The notes below the pieces were generated by a model. It was not told where the DNA came from. It made no database searches and saw only the letters and a program-made list of their open reading frames with translations. This document shows positions 1-10,343 of a stretch of DNA of 24,613 nt, piece by piece. The stretch is from Botryllus schlosseri (taxonomy: Eukaryota; Chordata; Ascidiacea; Stolidobranchia; Styelidae). The DNA lies in the NCBI GenBank assembly GCA_000444245.1, contig ATSW01007967.1, positions 1 through 24,613 on the forward strand, in the 5' to 3' direction. The stretch's first letter is position 1. Every line of letters begins with the position of its first letter. A program made the translations under genes and the position numbers.

Positions 1-1305
1 GGGCGATAGGGGGGCGAAAACTGAGGAAGGGGGCGATAGGGGGCGAAAACAACGAAGGGGGGATAGGGGGGCGATGGCGCGTTAAAACGGCTATATTGGA
101 GCAGGACCATAACTGCCGCACCCCGAACCCCCAATTGGGGGCCGAACTCGAAGGTGGCCCAAAATTATTTCGTGAATTAACACAAATTATGGAGTATTTC
201 TTTAGAAATTCACGCAACTTTCTTAAAAAAATTTCGCGCTATGGGCGCGATTTAATATTGTCATATATCTTGATTTTTGGGTACCCTTCCCCCAAAAACA
301 ATACGCCTGATTTATGGAAATGGAGACTTCGGCGTCGGCCTTTACTGCGTCGCGACGCACCAATACATATGAAGTTATAGGCCATGTAACATGCAACTCC
401 GAAAAGTGTGCCAGAACAATCAGCAGCGAGAAGACCTTGAACGAAAAAGGAATGCCCTTCGATATACATATATGTTTAATTGTCCTTAGGCGCCTCAATG
501 GCTGGCGTCGAATGTTCCTATCCTGGCGATCTGAACCCGACAAGACAAATGCCACACCGCAGGGAAAAATTATATGCCACTAAAGAAATACCCATTTGAA
601 ACAATATGCGTCTTTTAGTTTGGTACGTTTTGGCGACATCCATATCTTTTGACATAGCAGATATAGGAGGTCACGAAATAGCATCATGTAACGAAGTCAA
701 TATAACAAAGGGTCCGCCCGAAAATGCTTAATTATTATTTAGGGGTCCTACCTTTTCCAACACACCACACTCAGCTCTACCGATAAATCAGATTACATGA
801 GCAGAGAGAGGATAAAAAATTGATAGCAATATATATGCAATTCCCGACCATATTGACCGATTCAAGCATGAAATAAATAAATTTTTCGCGTTTACCGCGT
901 TTAGGCGAAGTACAGTGACTCACCAAACAGCACATGAAATAGGGTATAGCTGATATGTAACGACTGGTTGAGGGGGCTGGGATTTGGTTTATCACCCTAT
1001 CGGGGCGCCCATAACCAACGTTTTTTTTATTTTTTATTTTATGGGGGAGGGGGGCTGACGAAGTGCTGTTACGGTCCTGATGTGAGTCAAGTCGGAGAAA
1101 TGACCTTTTTTTAGTCAACTCACGAACATTTAGCTGTAGAAATGTAATTTCGAGGTCGAGCCGAAAAGCTGACCTTTTTTTATTAGTCAACTCGCCGGTG
1201 ATCCCAGATTGTATGCCCATTTTTTGGTTCCCAATATTTGGGGGGCGATGATCGGTGTGGAGCTTCAAAAGGGGGCGATGAGACGAAAAAGGTTGGGAAC
1301 CACTG
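1..1305 (+). mobile_element. hAT-type DNA transposon relic, right end (left end outside or lost)
   Basis: The right terminus reads GGTTGGGAACCACTG, ending at 1305; its reverse complement CAGTGGTTCCCAACC is a typical hAT inverted terminus. The motif GGGGGCGAT followed by CGAAAA occurs just inside this end (1271-1290) and repeatedly at 1-85, as expected of subterminal repeats. The left terminus is not in the window, so the left limit is uncertain. Two copies of TGACCTTTTTTT followed by AGTCAACTC lie about 70 bp apart near 1101 and 1171. The longest frames inside (for example minus 777-1268) resemble no transposase I know. It is probably non-autonomous or badly decayed. Confidence 0.6.
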
Positions 1306-1807
1306 TTCTAACACAAGCTGAGTGAATATGGTGCAACAAAGGCGATCGGTGATGCAACAATCGACAATGAGTTCATATAAAGTCGTGCCAGCATCATAGT
1401 CGCTTTTAATTCAACACAATCGCGTCCATCTTGTAGAGCAGAATGTTAATTATTCAAACTTCACTTGACGCCCTATTTCAGCCACGGCTGCTGCGTAAAC
1501 GCGCGGGTCCATGGAATCATTGTATTTTGTGGATACAGCCTTCAATTAGCGTCAACAGCTTTTCCGTAAATAATTTTCTGCCCTGCTAAAAGCTTTTTGA
1601 TTTTAATTCCCACTGTTTCGCGGTGTCGATTTATCCAGTGAAAATACCGTTTCAGCCTTTCCTGCGTGGCTTACTGCACCATATTTGAACAATAAATGTA
1701 ATATTTTAACCCTAAATGTGTCAATTACACAGTAATGCAATATGCAACATCTGTTGAATCACTTGATACCGAAATATCGTAAATACAACTATCCTGAAGG
1801 TATAACT
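1306..1807. other. Spacer without recognisable features
   Basis: AT-leaning sequence between two transposons. I see no open frame with protein-like composition, no RNA gene and no repeat that matches elsewhere in the window. Confidence 0.5.
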
Positions 1808-1815
1808 CCCGTACG

Positions 1816-3478
1816 CAGTGGCGTAGCAGCCACTTGGCGGTTCTGGCTCTGCGCCAGGGGCGGCAGGCTCCAAGGGGGCGGCAAAATCAGGCTAACACAG
1901 TGTACACAGCCAGCTAAAAGCAGCGTAATTAGTAGTCCTATAGCTGGCGTCCCGTGAGCTAAAATTTAATCAAACTGGTCTCAATCGAAAGCTAGTGTCA
2001 CGCTAATTCCAAAAACACGAATTAATATGTTAACATGACAATGGAACCATTCCGAAATAGCCGTCAAGGCCGTTTGTTCCTAACAATGGTTGGTTGGTTA
2101 GTTAATGCAAAGCTACTTCATTCGACACCGTATTTATGCTCGTGTCTGGAACTTCTTCTGACCATTGGTGTTTCAATTGCGAGCCGTGCGAGGAGCTTCT
2201 CAAAGCTCAAACTGATTAAGTCTTATTTATGTTCTACCATGAATGATGATCGGCTACCAGCTCTATCGGTTCTGTCAGAAGCAGTGGTTCTCAACCTTTT
2301 TGTCTTCGCGAACCCCTTTTGGAACGCCGCAGATCCCCGCGGACCCCCTCAAGTTTTCGTTCATAATTAGCTCAATTATCGTGTAACCGTTACCTGTCTC
2401 GTGCAAACATTGATTGTAGGCTAGTAATAAACAGCCAGGAAATAAATTTTATTCAAAATAACATCACACGTCGAAACTGGGTAGACTTTTAATATTTCGA
2501 AACGAATTTTCCATCTGTATTTATTATCTTGAAAATCCTCGTCTTTGATTGGATATGAACGAGTGCCGAAAATCCATTTCCACAAAGATTGGTGGCAAAT
2601 GTAATATTAACGCGTAACGCTTCCGACGACAGCTTTTGGTGTGTGTTTGTAACGAACATATCATGTCCACGCAGCCTATAGTCATTTCTATCTAACATCT
2701 CATCTTGAAGGTATTTAGTGGTTATATCACAGGAGAAATGGATTTCGTAGCGCGGTTTCAATTCCTTCATTGGGACAGATCAGGAAAAAAGTTCAGGAAT
2801 TTCTATTTCAAACGACTGTTTACAAATTTGCTGAGACTGACAACTGCAAATCCAAATTGCTATCTCCAACATTTAATTTTTCAGAAACCTTAACAAAACA
2901 TTTATAAACAGCAATATGTTTGCATCGGCATGCCATTGGTAAGTTGACAGTAAAATGAGTTTGCACAGTCGGATATTTCATCTCAGACGACCATTTTAAT
3001 GACGTGAGTCCTGAAGTTTTAGTAATTATGAAGCGAAAACTGTCCCATGCTTTTCCCAATTAAAAAAAACGTAAATTAGGTTACCAATGACTTTACAAAT
3101 TTAGAGGCTTCGCGGACCCCCTGAAAATGCTCCGCGGACCCCCAGTTGAGAACCACTGGTCTATAGAAAGAGACTACGTTCAAAATCTTGCATTTGTGGA
3201 TATTATCGCTGATTTTGCTTCGGCAAGCCAGAAAAGTCAAGTTTTGGGGCGGCTATTGATTTTCTATTTGCACAATACATTCGTTCGCTATTTCTTTAAT
3301 ATTTTTGGCCTTATTAACGTTGAGACGGCGAAGCTGAGACGCGGCATATAATTTGTATTTATTTTTATTGACAAGATTGTTTGAACATGAATCTATGTCG
3401 AAATTAACTGCGGTCTACTTAGAGGGGCGGCATTTTAAGCGAGAGCCAGGGGCGGCAGCACATGCTGCTACGCCAGTG
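1816..3478. mobile_element. hAT-like non-autonomous element with CASTGGCGTAGC ends, host to a nested hAT
   Basis: The left end is CAGTGGCGTAGCAGC and the right end, read inward, is CACTGGCGTAGCAGC. Both ends carry GGGGCGGCA-type subterminal motifs and the word GAGCCAGG or GCGCCAGG. The flanks are an 8-bp target-site duplication with one mismatch: CCCGTACG at 1808-1815 and CCAGTACG at 3479-3486. Eight-bp duplications fit the hAT superfamily. A second hAT (2282-3158) sits inside, so the host element itself is only about 790 bp and has no transposase. Confidence 0.75.
2282..3158. mobile_element. Nested hAT non-autonomous element, 877 bp
   Basis: The left terminus is CAGTGGTTCTCAACCTTTTT and the right terminus ends GTTGAGAACCACTG, giving inverted ends of about 14 bp. 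Just inside both ends is the subterminal phrase CGCGGACCCCC (right side, twice) or CGCGGACCCCCTC (left side, on the same strand near 2338). Flanks are GTCAGAAG (2274-2281) and GTCTATAG (3159-3166), 5 of 8 matching, so the duplication is old. No transposase frame is visible. It lies wholly inside the element at 1816-3478 and is therefore the younger of the two. Confidence 0.75.
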
Positions 3479-3697
3479 CCAGTACGTTTTATATTTATGT
3501 GATCAGTGTAAATTACTGCAATATAGCGCAGCTGCAATTAATATATTACGCAACAGCTGAATATTTCTACTTTTCTATCGCATTGTCTGCCTCTATTCAT
3601 GACCATGAAACGAACAAGCGAATCTCCGCTTAATACGACCAAAAGTGAGCGGAGTCAAAGTGTCCGAATTAAGCAAAGTTGACTGTAGGTAATATAC

Positions 3698-3703
3698 TTT
3701 ATT
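3698..3703 (-). promoter_or_regulatory. Poly(A) signal AATAAA of the first MFS gene
   Basis: The minus strand reads AATAAA here, about 38-43 nt beyond the TAG stop at 3741-3743. The second intact MFS gene has the same hexamer at almost the same distance, which supports both as real 3' ends with very short 3' UTRs. Confidence 0.6.
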
Positions 3704-3740
3704 TTAGAATCAGACCAACATATATGTTGTCCGTGTAGCA

Positions 3741-5168
3741 CTATGATGACTCGACATATTTTGCGTCACGAAGATACGGCCACAAAAATACGAACAAAAG
3801 CATGGCCGTAACAGCAAAAGGTAATGGAAGCAGCACCGAGACTGCAGGGCTAACATTTTCCAAGAGCAATCGAATTAAAGCAGTACTGATGGCCGATAAC
3901 GACGCTACACCCAGTGTAGCGAGACTGTATGATTTAATACGAACAGTATACGACAAGGGTGCGGTGATTCCAGATATTCGGTGGCTAATACATATAAGTA
4001 ATCCATCGCGAATACACCACATGATAACATATGACACGACTGCCCCGGGAAGTGTGTGGTAATAAAGGGACAGCGACCATGATATTAGAGCAGCAAGCGA
4101 TATGGTACCATTGCATAAATAAGTCAATCTAGGCTTGTAGAATCGATCAAGAATCTGACCAGTTATTGTCGAGAATATGGCCGCGATTACCAAAGCAGTT
4201 ATTAACATCAAACCAACGAGCTGATCACTGATTTGAGGAAATTCCTTCAGAAATATGGATGATGTCAGGGTGGTGCCCAACGGTCTAATCATCATCCAAA
4301 AACTGAATATACATCCTATCAAGAGATATGAGCGATTGCATAGAACACTTTTCATATCCTGTATTTCCTTTTTGTAACTGTAAGCTGATGTACTTCCTAG
4401 TATTGGACTTCTTTCGTCTGTGGTCACGATTGAATTTTTATCATCCCCCAGAATAGGAGGATTCGCTGAAACAAATATTCTAGCAAGGACACAACACACC
4501 AGTGAGCAAAAAGCCAGTCCCCCGAAAACAGAAGAGTACGCCGCTCTGTACTTTTGTCTTATGATTTGTGTCTCATTTTCGTTCATGCGTATAACTTGAA
4601 GTTCTTCGTAACTGTACGTGACACCCATAGCTCGTGTTGAGATGATAATTCCGAACAAATACGACATTCTTCTTGATGTGAATGCAAAAGCATTAGCTTT
4701 GCCTCTTTCTGTCAGTGGAAACCAGCTCACGGGAGTCAGCTGAATCAGAGCTATCAAGATCGAAGACGCCACGCCAGATAACACCATCCCAACTAGCAAT
4801 AGGTTGTACATCTTCACTGCTACACCGATTGAAATCAGTGTCGCTGCTATGGTATTCGTTCCAGCGCCAAGTAAGATGATATAATTATAATTCAACATGT
4901 TTCCGAAAAGGCAAATGGCGAGCACGGTAACAATTCTGCCAACTAGGCCCAATATGGATTGCAGATCTACCAGTGCAGGTTCAATATCGAAGTATAAAGC
5001 CGTGAGGTCGTTGATAAACGAGAAAAAGCTGAAGCTGAACATGTCCAAAAATAGTATGAAGCAAACAAGGAATAAAATTCCCCATCTCTTCTTTACAACT
5101 TGGTAGCGTTGGCCCTGTAAGCTGAAGCTTTTANTGTCGTCAACTANCAGTTCTTNCNTATCGTACAT
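3741..5168 (-). CDS. 12-helix MFS transporter, SLC49/FLVCR-like, single exon (copy 1)
   Basis: This uninterrupted frame gives about 475 aa and is expected to be a plasma-membrane solute carrier; the substrate is unknown. Hydrophobic segments fall near residues 29-50, 66-89, 94-116, 121-144, 159-179, 209-232, 281-304, 317-337, 349-368, 373-396, 411-435 and 442-464. WFPLTERGKAN (149-159) lies after helix 4. The loop between helices 8 and 9 has GQILDRFYKPR (337-347), an MFS motif A-like sequence; the first-half equivalent is degenerate. An N-E-T glycosylation sequon (198-200) sits in the predicted outer loop between helices 5 and 6. RW at the start of helix 1 and the overall layout recall FLVCR/SLC49 proteins, but this is from memory. 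I chose the ATG at 5168, giving MYD; five Ns make residues 4, 5, 8 and 12 unknown, and an N in a possible ATG at 5184-5186 leaves a slightly longer start open. About half its residues match copy 3, rising to two thirds around helices 1-2. Confidence 0.88.
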   Translation of the reverse strand: MYDXXELXVDDXKSFSLQGQRYQVVKKRWGILFLVCFILFLDMFSFSFFSFINDLTALYFDIEPALVDLQSILGLVGRIVTVLAICLFGNMLNYNYIILLGAGTNTIAATLISIGVAVKMYNLLLVGMVLSGVASSILIALIQLTPVSWFPLTERGKANAFAFTSRRMSYLFGIIISTRAMGVTYSYEELQVIRMNENETQIIRQKYRAAYSSVFGGLAFCSLVCCVLARIFVSANPPILGDDKNSIVTTDERSPILGSTSAYSYKKEIQDMKSVLCNRSYLLIGCIFSFWMMIRPLGTTLTSSIFLKEFPQISDQLVGLMLITALVIAAIFSTITGQILDRFYKPRLTYLCNGTISLAALISWSLSLYYHTLPGAVVSYVIMWCIRDGLLICISHRISGITAPLSYTVRIKSYSLATLGVASLSAISTALIRLLLENVSPAVSVLLPLPFAVTAMLLFVFLWPYLRDAKYVESS

Positions 5169-5984
5169 ACTGAGCACAACATGCANTNATCCCACTTCTT
5201 ACAAGGCAAGTCNAGCGATTTCCTGCTACAGTGTATCTTGGACTGCGTGAGTTTTCCATTGGCTACATCAATTTTATTAGCTCAATAATAAAGGAAATAC
5301 ATGGTCGTTCATTCCATCGGTAGAAAGAGAATACGATACCTGCATGAAGTTGCAAAACGTTTCCAGGTGATTGCGTAGTTGTCAAATGCATTGTTTCTGA
5401 ACTGCCATCGCATATGTTGTACACCAAAGATGAGAAATATTTGGACAGGGAGGGGATTTTCAGGTATACTCGAAAATTAAAATTGGATCTCACGATGGTT
5501 CTAGTTTAGATGCATGTATACTCGGGTTCTGTTTCTGACTATGATACAGATTAATATGCAAATTTATGTTCATATGCCATGTTACATAGCATCGTTATGA
5601 GACTATTCAGTCTGGTTTCGCCTACATATACAATCATTTCCAGCAATATCAGGTTTTATAACCATGGTTATAACTGGATGATGGCCGATACGACATCAAT
5701 ATATCACAGCGGCAATGAGGCTCCTTCACAGGATCACAGCACTCCGGTCACGACAATAAGTTTCTCTTGTTACGCCACAGTCATGTATAGATGCGGCTGA
5801 CTACGGCAGTGATTCATAAACTTTGTAACGCGAGATCTGTGAATTTTTGGAATTTAGTAAAGCAAGACATATAATGAATATCGACGTTTTTATGCAAGTT
5901 GGGCCAAGTACATTGAAAACTACGTTGCAAAACCAACGCTGACCTGGGGCATGTAGTGGCTGACAAGTGTGAGCCGTGCTCCAC
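5169..5984. other. Upstream flank of the first MFS gene, no gene seen
   Basis: This should hold the promoter and 5' UTR of the minus-strand gene ending at 5168, but I find no TATA box at a convincing distance. It is not similar to the upstream flank of the second MFS gene. An N at 5213 and at 5186 and 5188 reduce certainty near the start codon. Only short frames are present. Confidence 0.4.
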
Positions 5985-6160
5985 AGCCCGGGCTTCTTGA
6001 TCGGTATAGGTGGTGCCCATGGGCTCAATCCCCAGCCGGGTCAGACCAAAGACCTGATTAATAACACTTGTATTCATGACTTCATTCCCGCTTGGCGCTC
6101 AGCATTGCCGGGATAGCATGGAGGGTTGGTACAAGGCTTAGAACGCCTTACAAGGCTATA
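5985..6160 (+). repeat. Probable tRNA-derived SINE relic
   Basis: GGCTCAATCCC at 6022-6032 is one base from the RNA polymerase III box B consensus and is preceded by GGTATAGGTGG. It is followed by CCGGGTCAGACCAAAGACC and, about 60 nt on, CTTGGCGCTCAGCAT (6091-6105). I recall this order from tRNA-headed SINEs of marine invertebrates, but cannot name the family. No second copy is in the window and no target duplication was found, so the limits are approximate. Confidence 0.4.
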
Positions 6161-6591
6161 TCAACATTCCGCACCTTCCCTGTTGAGCGGCATATATGCA
6201 CACCATGCACTCATGGTATCCAAAGTATGTGCACAGATCGAGTGTATGTATATCATGAGTCGGTGTGTATGCCGCAAAACATCAAGGACAAAAATATACA
6301 ACGTCTTATTCATACGTCCTATTTCCCAAAAGTGGGTCTCGAGATGGTTTTTGAACCGCAGTTGTGTTTCAAAAAGTAGGCTTCATCTGCGAAAAAGTTT
6401 CGTTATAGTGTCATACCAACATTTTCGGCGGAATTAGCTTAATCGCGCTGGACATACTGGATTTATTCCCATCGTAACTCACTGGTTTCAAAGCAGGGGG
6501 ACCCGATCGAGCACCCTAATCTTTCCCGCTCGAGCACCCCAATAAGGCGGACGCACTCGGGGTAACACTCAGTGTACTTCTGTATATATGA
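6161..6591. other. Unassigned sequence
   Basis: No gene is supported. Near 6510-6545 the phrase CGAGCACCC occurs twice about 25 bp apart, which looks like transposon subterminal debris. Frames here are short and overlap each other on the plus strand without protein-like composition. Confidence 0.35.
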
Positions 6592-6690
6592 CACCTGGGC
6601 AAACTGCGGCCCGTGACGTGATTCTGAGCGACCCGCGAAAAGTCGTTTGGAATTTTGAACATAAACCTAATTTGGAATGGTAATGCGTGG
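6592..6690 (+). mobile_element. hAT terminus fragment
   Basis: CACCTGGGCAAACTGCGGCC is close to the well-known animal hAT end that reads CTGGGCAAACTGCGGCCC, followed by GCGACCCGCGAAAAG-type sequence. No opposite end is seen, so this is a truncated piece with an arbitrary right limit. Confidence 0.4.
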
Positions 6691-6777
6691 ACTGAACCAT
6701 GAACTGAACCGGAAAAGCGTTTACTTTTAGCCTGTTACGTGCGTGCAGAGCCTGTAAGTGTACAATGTACATTAGGG

Positions 6778-7198
6778 CTCTTCAAAAATGACTTTTTCTC
6801 TCAAATCGTACTGGCTACTTGATAAAATTGTTAGGTTACCTAATTTAAGCCTACACATAAAATTTGGTTCAATTCCAGCCAGTAACCGCTTTGCTACAGG
6901 AGAAGAAAGTTTCTATTTATTATGTAAAAATAAATAATAAAAAATTTGAAAATTTTCTGTTCACCCCATGAAAGTGTTAGGCTGTCTATAGAAACGATGC
7001 TCACCAAATTTGGCTCAATTCCAACCAGTGGAAGCAGAGTTATTACCGTAAAAAAATTTTGATTGGAATAAAATTGTATTTACGGTGAGCACAACAATAA
7101 TAAACAAGCAAAGAATCGGTCACCGTAAATACTATTTTATTCAAATCCAAACTTTTTCGACGGCAATACCTCCGCTTCCACTGGTTGGAATTGAACCA
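6778..7198 (-). repeat. Foldback repeat, copy A
   Basis: An inverted copy of the sequence at 10790-11232. The outer part (6778-6983) matches 11025-11232 in reverse. The inner part is a large hairpin: left arm 6984-7088, loop 7089-7119, right arm 7120-7198. Each arm carries the phrase TTCCAACCAGTGGAAGC or its complement. The right arm stops at 7198, about 35 bp short of what its partner predicts, exactly where MFS pseudogene sequence begins. A shorter related motif (AATTTGGTTCAATTCCAGCC) recurs in the outer part near 6862. No coding capacity. Confidence 0.75.
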
Positions 7199-7890
7199 GG
7201 ATTCGATATGGCGAGGTATAAATGCCACAGAAATACGTATTAAAGCACGCACGTAACAACAAAAGGTATAATGGGAGCAGCACCGCGACTGAAGAACTAA
7301 GATTTCCCAAAAGCAACCGAATTACAATGGTACTGATGGCGGATACAACTAGTATTTCCAGTGTAACGAGAAAGTACGGTTTTATACGAACCGTAAAAGC
7401 CAAGCGTGCGGTGATTCCAGACACTCGGTGGCTGACGCAGACAAGCTTGACAAGCAAGCCATCTTGAATCGACCACGTAATAACGAATGATGCGACAGCC
7501 CCAGGAAGAACATGATAATGGAGGAATAAAGATAATGATATTATAGCAGCGGTCTATATAGTACTGTTTCATAAATAAGTCAATCTGGTCTTGTAGAATT
7601 GGAAAAGAACTTGTCTAGTTATTGTTGAGAATATAGCCGTGAATAGGCCTACTATAACAGTTATTGATTTGAGGAAACTTTCATTCAGCAATATAGATTA
7701 TGTTAAAATGGTGCCTAATGGTGTCATCATTTGCCTATACACGCGACCAGCAGGTACGAATGGTTTCTCAAAACCCTTCTTTGATCCTACAATTCCTTTT
7801 CGAAAGACGGTGCGGTGCGCTTCCGAGTATTGGACCTCGTTCGTCAGTGGTCACTCTCACTGGTCATGTTTAATTCCTTATCATTTCCGC
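7199..7890 (-). pseudogene. MFS transporter pseudogene, C-terminal half (copy 2)
   Basis: Minus-strand sequence parallel to the last half of the MFS gene at 3741-5168, from roughly its DERSPI loop to the last helix. The best-preserved stretch (7250-7457) translates to CVSHRVSGITA then VRIKPY and RLLLGN, matching helices 10-12 of the intact genes. Upstream, about 26 nt are missing between the regions matching helices 8 and 7, and the loop region near 7730-7830 is hardly alignable, so the frame is broken. The final residues after YFCG are shifted, and the 3' end abuts the foldback repeat at 7198. The N-terminal half is absent; the MITE terminus at 7897 begins where it should continue. It is closer to copy 1 than to copy 3. 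Confidence 0.85.
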
Positions 7891-7896
7891 TGTAAC

Positions 7897-8040
7897 TAGG
7901 GAAGCATTTAAAACAAATGATGTTTTAAAAACGCCTTGTTCAAAGCATGTTTTAAACCAGGAGACGACAAATTCTCCAGTCGGTGGGCCGGATGTGGGAA
8001 AATTAAGTACTTGGCGGGCCGGAATACTGAATCGATACAT
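7897..8040 (+). mobile_element. hAT-like MITE terminus, partial
   Basis: TAGGGAAGCATTTAAAACAA resembles the terminus of the complete MITE at 19346-19785 (TAGGGTTGCATTTAAAAC), and both are followed by ATGTTTTAAA-type words. The right end was not found. Downstream GTGGGCCGGATGTGG and GGCGGGCCGGAA (7985-8025) look like internal motifs of a different hAT family, so the composition past about 7965 is mixed. Confidence 0.45.
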
Positions 8041-8856
8041 TATTCGCGTATTTATCAACCTAATCAAGGAACAAGTCGTATTTAATGTAAAAACAGTATT
8101 CAATGAATTTATTAACGCTGTTGAAGCTGTCGTAGCTGTTGAAGTCGGTGAGACATATGTGGTCGATCAAAGTTGTCAACACGTTCTTTCAACTCTGGAT
8201 GCATGTTGGACGTAGAAGCCCTTGGTAAATATTGCGCGTGAACACCAGTTCGATTGGAACGCAGCTTTGTCTTTTTCATGTTCATGGTCGAAAATGTATG
8301 TAGACGCTGGCTGTAAGACTGGAAACGTACAATCGTACATACATGAGCTTTCCACATCATCCCCACTGTTGTGGCGTCGTAATGAGCGATACCCTATTCA
8401 TAATCGAATAACTCAGATACTCAGTCATCCCTGGTAATTACTAACTAGGCGCACGATAACGGCTCTCAACGGACGGTGGTACTTCAAATATTAACATCTC
8501 TGAATATATCAAAACCCAGAAAAACCTGGCATTTTTGTATTAGCCGGATGGATTCCATACTACTCTACCAGCTATCCAACCTCAATGATCGGAGTGCACC
8601 AATGATGACAAAAGACAAGATTTTGCTGAATGTCGCAATTTATTGCAATCAAACATCGTGGATTCAACGAACACGATATACAAGCATATATGCGATACTA
8701 AACCTAACATATTTATGGAGTCGTGTGTATCAATGTAGTCGAACCCCGACGTATTTGTATACGGATTTTTAATAGACATTTCCTGTGCCCAAGCCTCTTG
8801 AACTCACAGATCTCACATTTACAAAGTTCGCCAATAAATTGACGTTCAAGCAAATA
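8041..8856. other. Unassigned sequence downstream of the second MFS gene
   Basis: Several overlapping short frames occur on both strands, none with recognisable composition. A trinucleotide-like stretch around 8115-8145 (GCTGTTGAAGCTGTCGTAGC) is the only local oddity. No RNA gene or transposon end was identified. Confidence 0.35.
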
Positions 8857-8862
8857 TTTATT
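8857..8862 (-). promoter_or_regulatory. Poly(A) signal AATAAA of the second intact MFS gene
   Basis: The minus strand reads AATAAA about 39-44 nt beyond the TAA stop at 8901-8903, matching the spacing in the first MFS gene. Confidence 0.6.
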
Positions 8863-8900
8863 GTAGCTTACGGCTCCTAATCTAAACCGAAAGTTGCGGC

Positions 8901-10343
8901 TTATATTGAAGTAGAATCGCGTAAGTATGACCACAGTAACACGTAACAGAGCACAGAGATTATGAGAAAAGGCATAGGGAACAAAACGGCTGCAGCAGTG
9001 TTCACGTTTTCAAAAAGAACCCGAATGACTACCGTGCTAATTGTAACAAATAGCGAGGTAGCCGCAGTTGGTATGGAGTACGCCTTGACTCGGATAGAAT
9101 CAGGTTGATCTCCCGTAATGCCGCACAGACGGTGTGTTATGCATACGAGCAACGCGTCTCGTGTCGACCACAGCAAGAGAAATGAAGCAAACATCGCAAT
9201 AACGTTACGGATATGAAACGACAGCGAAAAAACAGCCAGACCTACGATAGTGAGCGAACCGATGCAAACAAACGTCGTTCTTGGCTTACCGAATTTATCG
9301 AGAACTTGACCTCCTATCACAGAGAAGACCGACGCTAGTATGATGCCTATAAAGAGCATAATCCCGACAAATTGGTCACTCAAACTCGGGAATTCACGTA
9401 ACACAAGCGATGATACAAGGATAGTGCCTAGCGGCCTTTCCATTGCAACGAAGGCATAAATGGCAACGATCAGAAGAAACGATCGATTCGCGAATAGACT
9501 TTTAACTTCACGTAGCTCTTTTCTCAAATCGTATGATGGTGTTTTCTTTGGAATTATAGGAGTCCTTTCGTCAAGAATGAAGAGCTGTTTGGCAGCTTCA
9601 TCAACTTCATCATCACACGGTGGGCTTTCGGCGATGTAGATACCGGACAGCATGCAACCAATGAAAGAACATATAGCCAGAGCGCCGAATACAGTAGTGA
9701 ATGTGGTTTCAAATCGCTGGTCAATGTACAGCGTTTCGTTTGGTGACATGCGAGTAAGTTCTTGTCCGCTGTAAGAGACACCAGTTGCTCTGGTAGCGAT
9801 TACGATTGTGACCAAATACGCGATTCGTCTCGCCGAAAACGCTAACGCGTTCGCTTTGCCCCTCTCGTTTAACGGAAACCAATTAACCGAATTTAGCTGG
9901 ACCGATGATAACAGAACTGCAGTTCCGGCACCGCTTAAAAACATACCGATCATAAGTAGCGGGAAATCTTTTAGCGAGACGCCCATAGTGATTAGCATGG
10001 CAGCAACTGTATTCAATAATGATCCCACAACAGTGATATGCTTCAAGCTCAACCACTGTCCGAATAAGCACATGATGACTACAGTAACCATTCTACCGAT
10101 GAGATGCATTGTTGATTGTAGATCCACCATGTATGGTTCAACGTTGAAGTAGAAAGATGTCAAATCGTTGATAAACGAGAAGAAACTGAAACTGATCATA
10201 TCCATGAACAATATACAGCATACCAGTAGCAAAACGCCCCATCTTTTTTTGACGACGTGGTAATCTTTGCCTTGTAACATGAAGTATTCAACGCCGTCTA
10301 AAGAAGACCGTAAACTTGACACTCTTTCTCCACCGTGTCCCAT
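8901..10343 (-). CDS. 12-helix MFS transporter, SLC49/FLVCR-like, single exon (copy 3)
   Basis: An intact frame of 480 aa; probable plasma-membrane carrier, substrate unknown. The start is the ATG at 10343 (MGHGGERVSS): the frame stays open about 40 nt further but without another ATG, and stops at 10386-10388. Hydrophobic segments lie near residues 36-57, 75-96, 100-122, 127-150, 166-186, 215-237, 287-313, 323-344, 357-376, 380-403, 421-445 and 450-473. Visible motifs are NWFPLNERGKAN (154-165), DERTPI in the long central loop (258-263), and GGQVLDKFGKPR (344-355), an MFS motif A-like loop in the second half only. N202-E-T204 is a sequon in the outer loop between helices 5 and 6, shared with copy 1. 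Intron absence over a full 12-helix protein suggests a retroposed ancestor or a naturally single-exon family. The upstream flank is duplicated with a fragment at 22917-23380. FLVCR/SLC49 is my best family guess; another MFS branch is possible. Confidence 0.92.
   Translation of the reverse strand: MGHGGERVSSLRSSLDGVEYFMLQGKDYHVVKKRWGVLLLVCCILFMDMISFSFFSFINDLTSFYFNVEPYMVDLQSTMHLIGRMVTVVIMCLFGQWLSLKHITVVGSLLNTVAAMLITMGVSLKDFPLLMIGMFLSGAGTAVLLSSVQLNSVNWFPLNERGKANALAFSARRIAYLVTIVIATRATGVSYSGQELTRMSPNETLYIDQRFETTFTTVFGALAICSFIGCMLSGIYIAESPPCDDEVDEAAKQLFILDERTPIIPKKTPSYDLRKELREVKSLFANRSFLLIVAIYAFVAMERPLGTILVSSLVLREFPSLSDQFVGIMLFIGIILASVFSVIGGQVLDKFGKPRTTFVCIGSLTIVGLAVFSLSFHIRNVIAMFASFLLLWSTRDALLVCITHRLCGITGDQPDSIRVKAYSIPTAATSLFVTISTVVIRVLFENVNTAAAVLFPMPFLIISVLCYVLLWSYLRDSTSI

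Noticed and set aside
1-85. Regular GGGCGATAGGGGGCGAAAAC repeats that could suggest a CRISPR array or satellite
   Set aside because: Spacing is irregular and short, there are no unique spacers, and the same words occur just inside the hAT end at 1271-1290, so they are transposon subterminal repeats.
777-1268. Minus-strand frame of 163 residues as a gene
   Set aside because: It lies within hAT relic sequence, is low in protein-like features, overlaps homopolymer runs and resembles no known domain.
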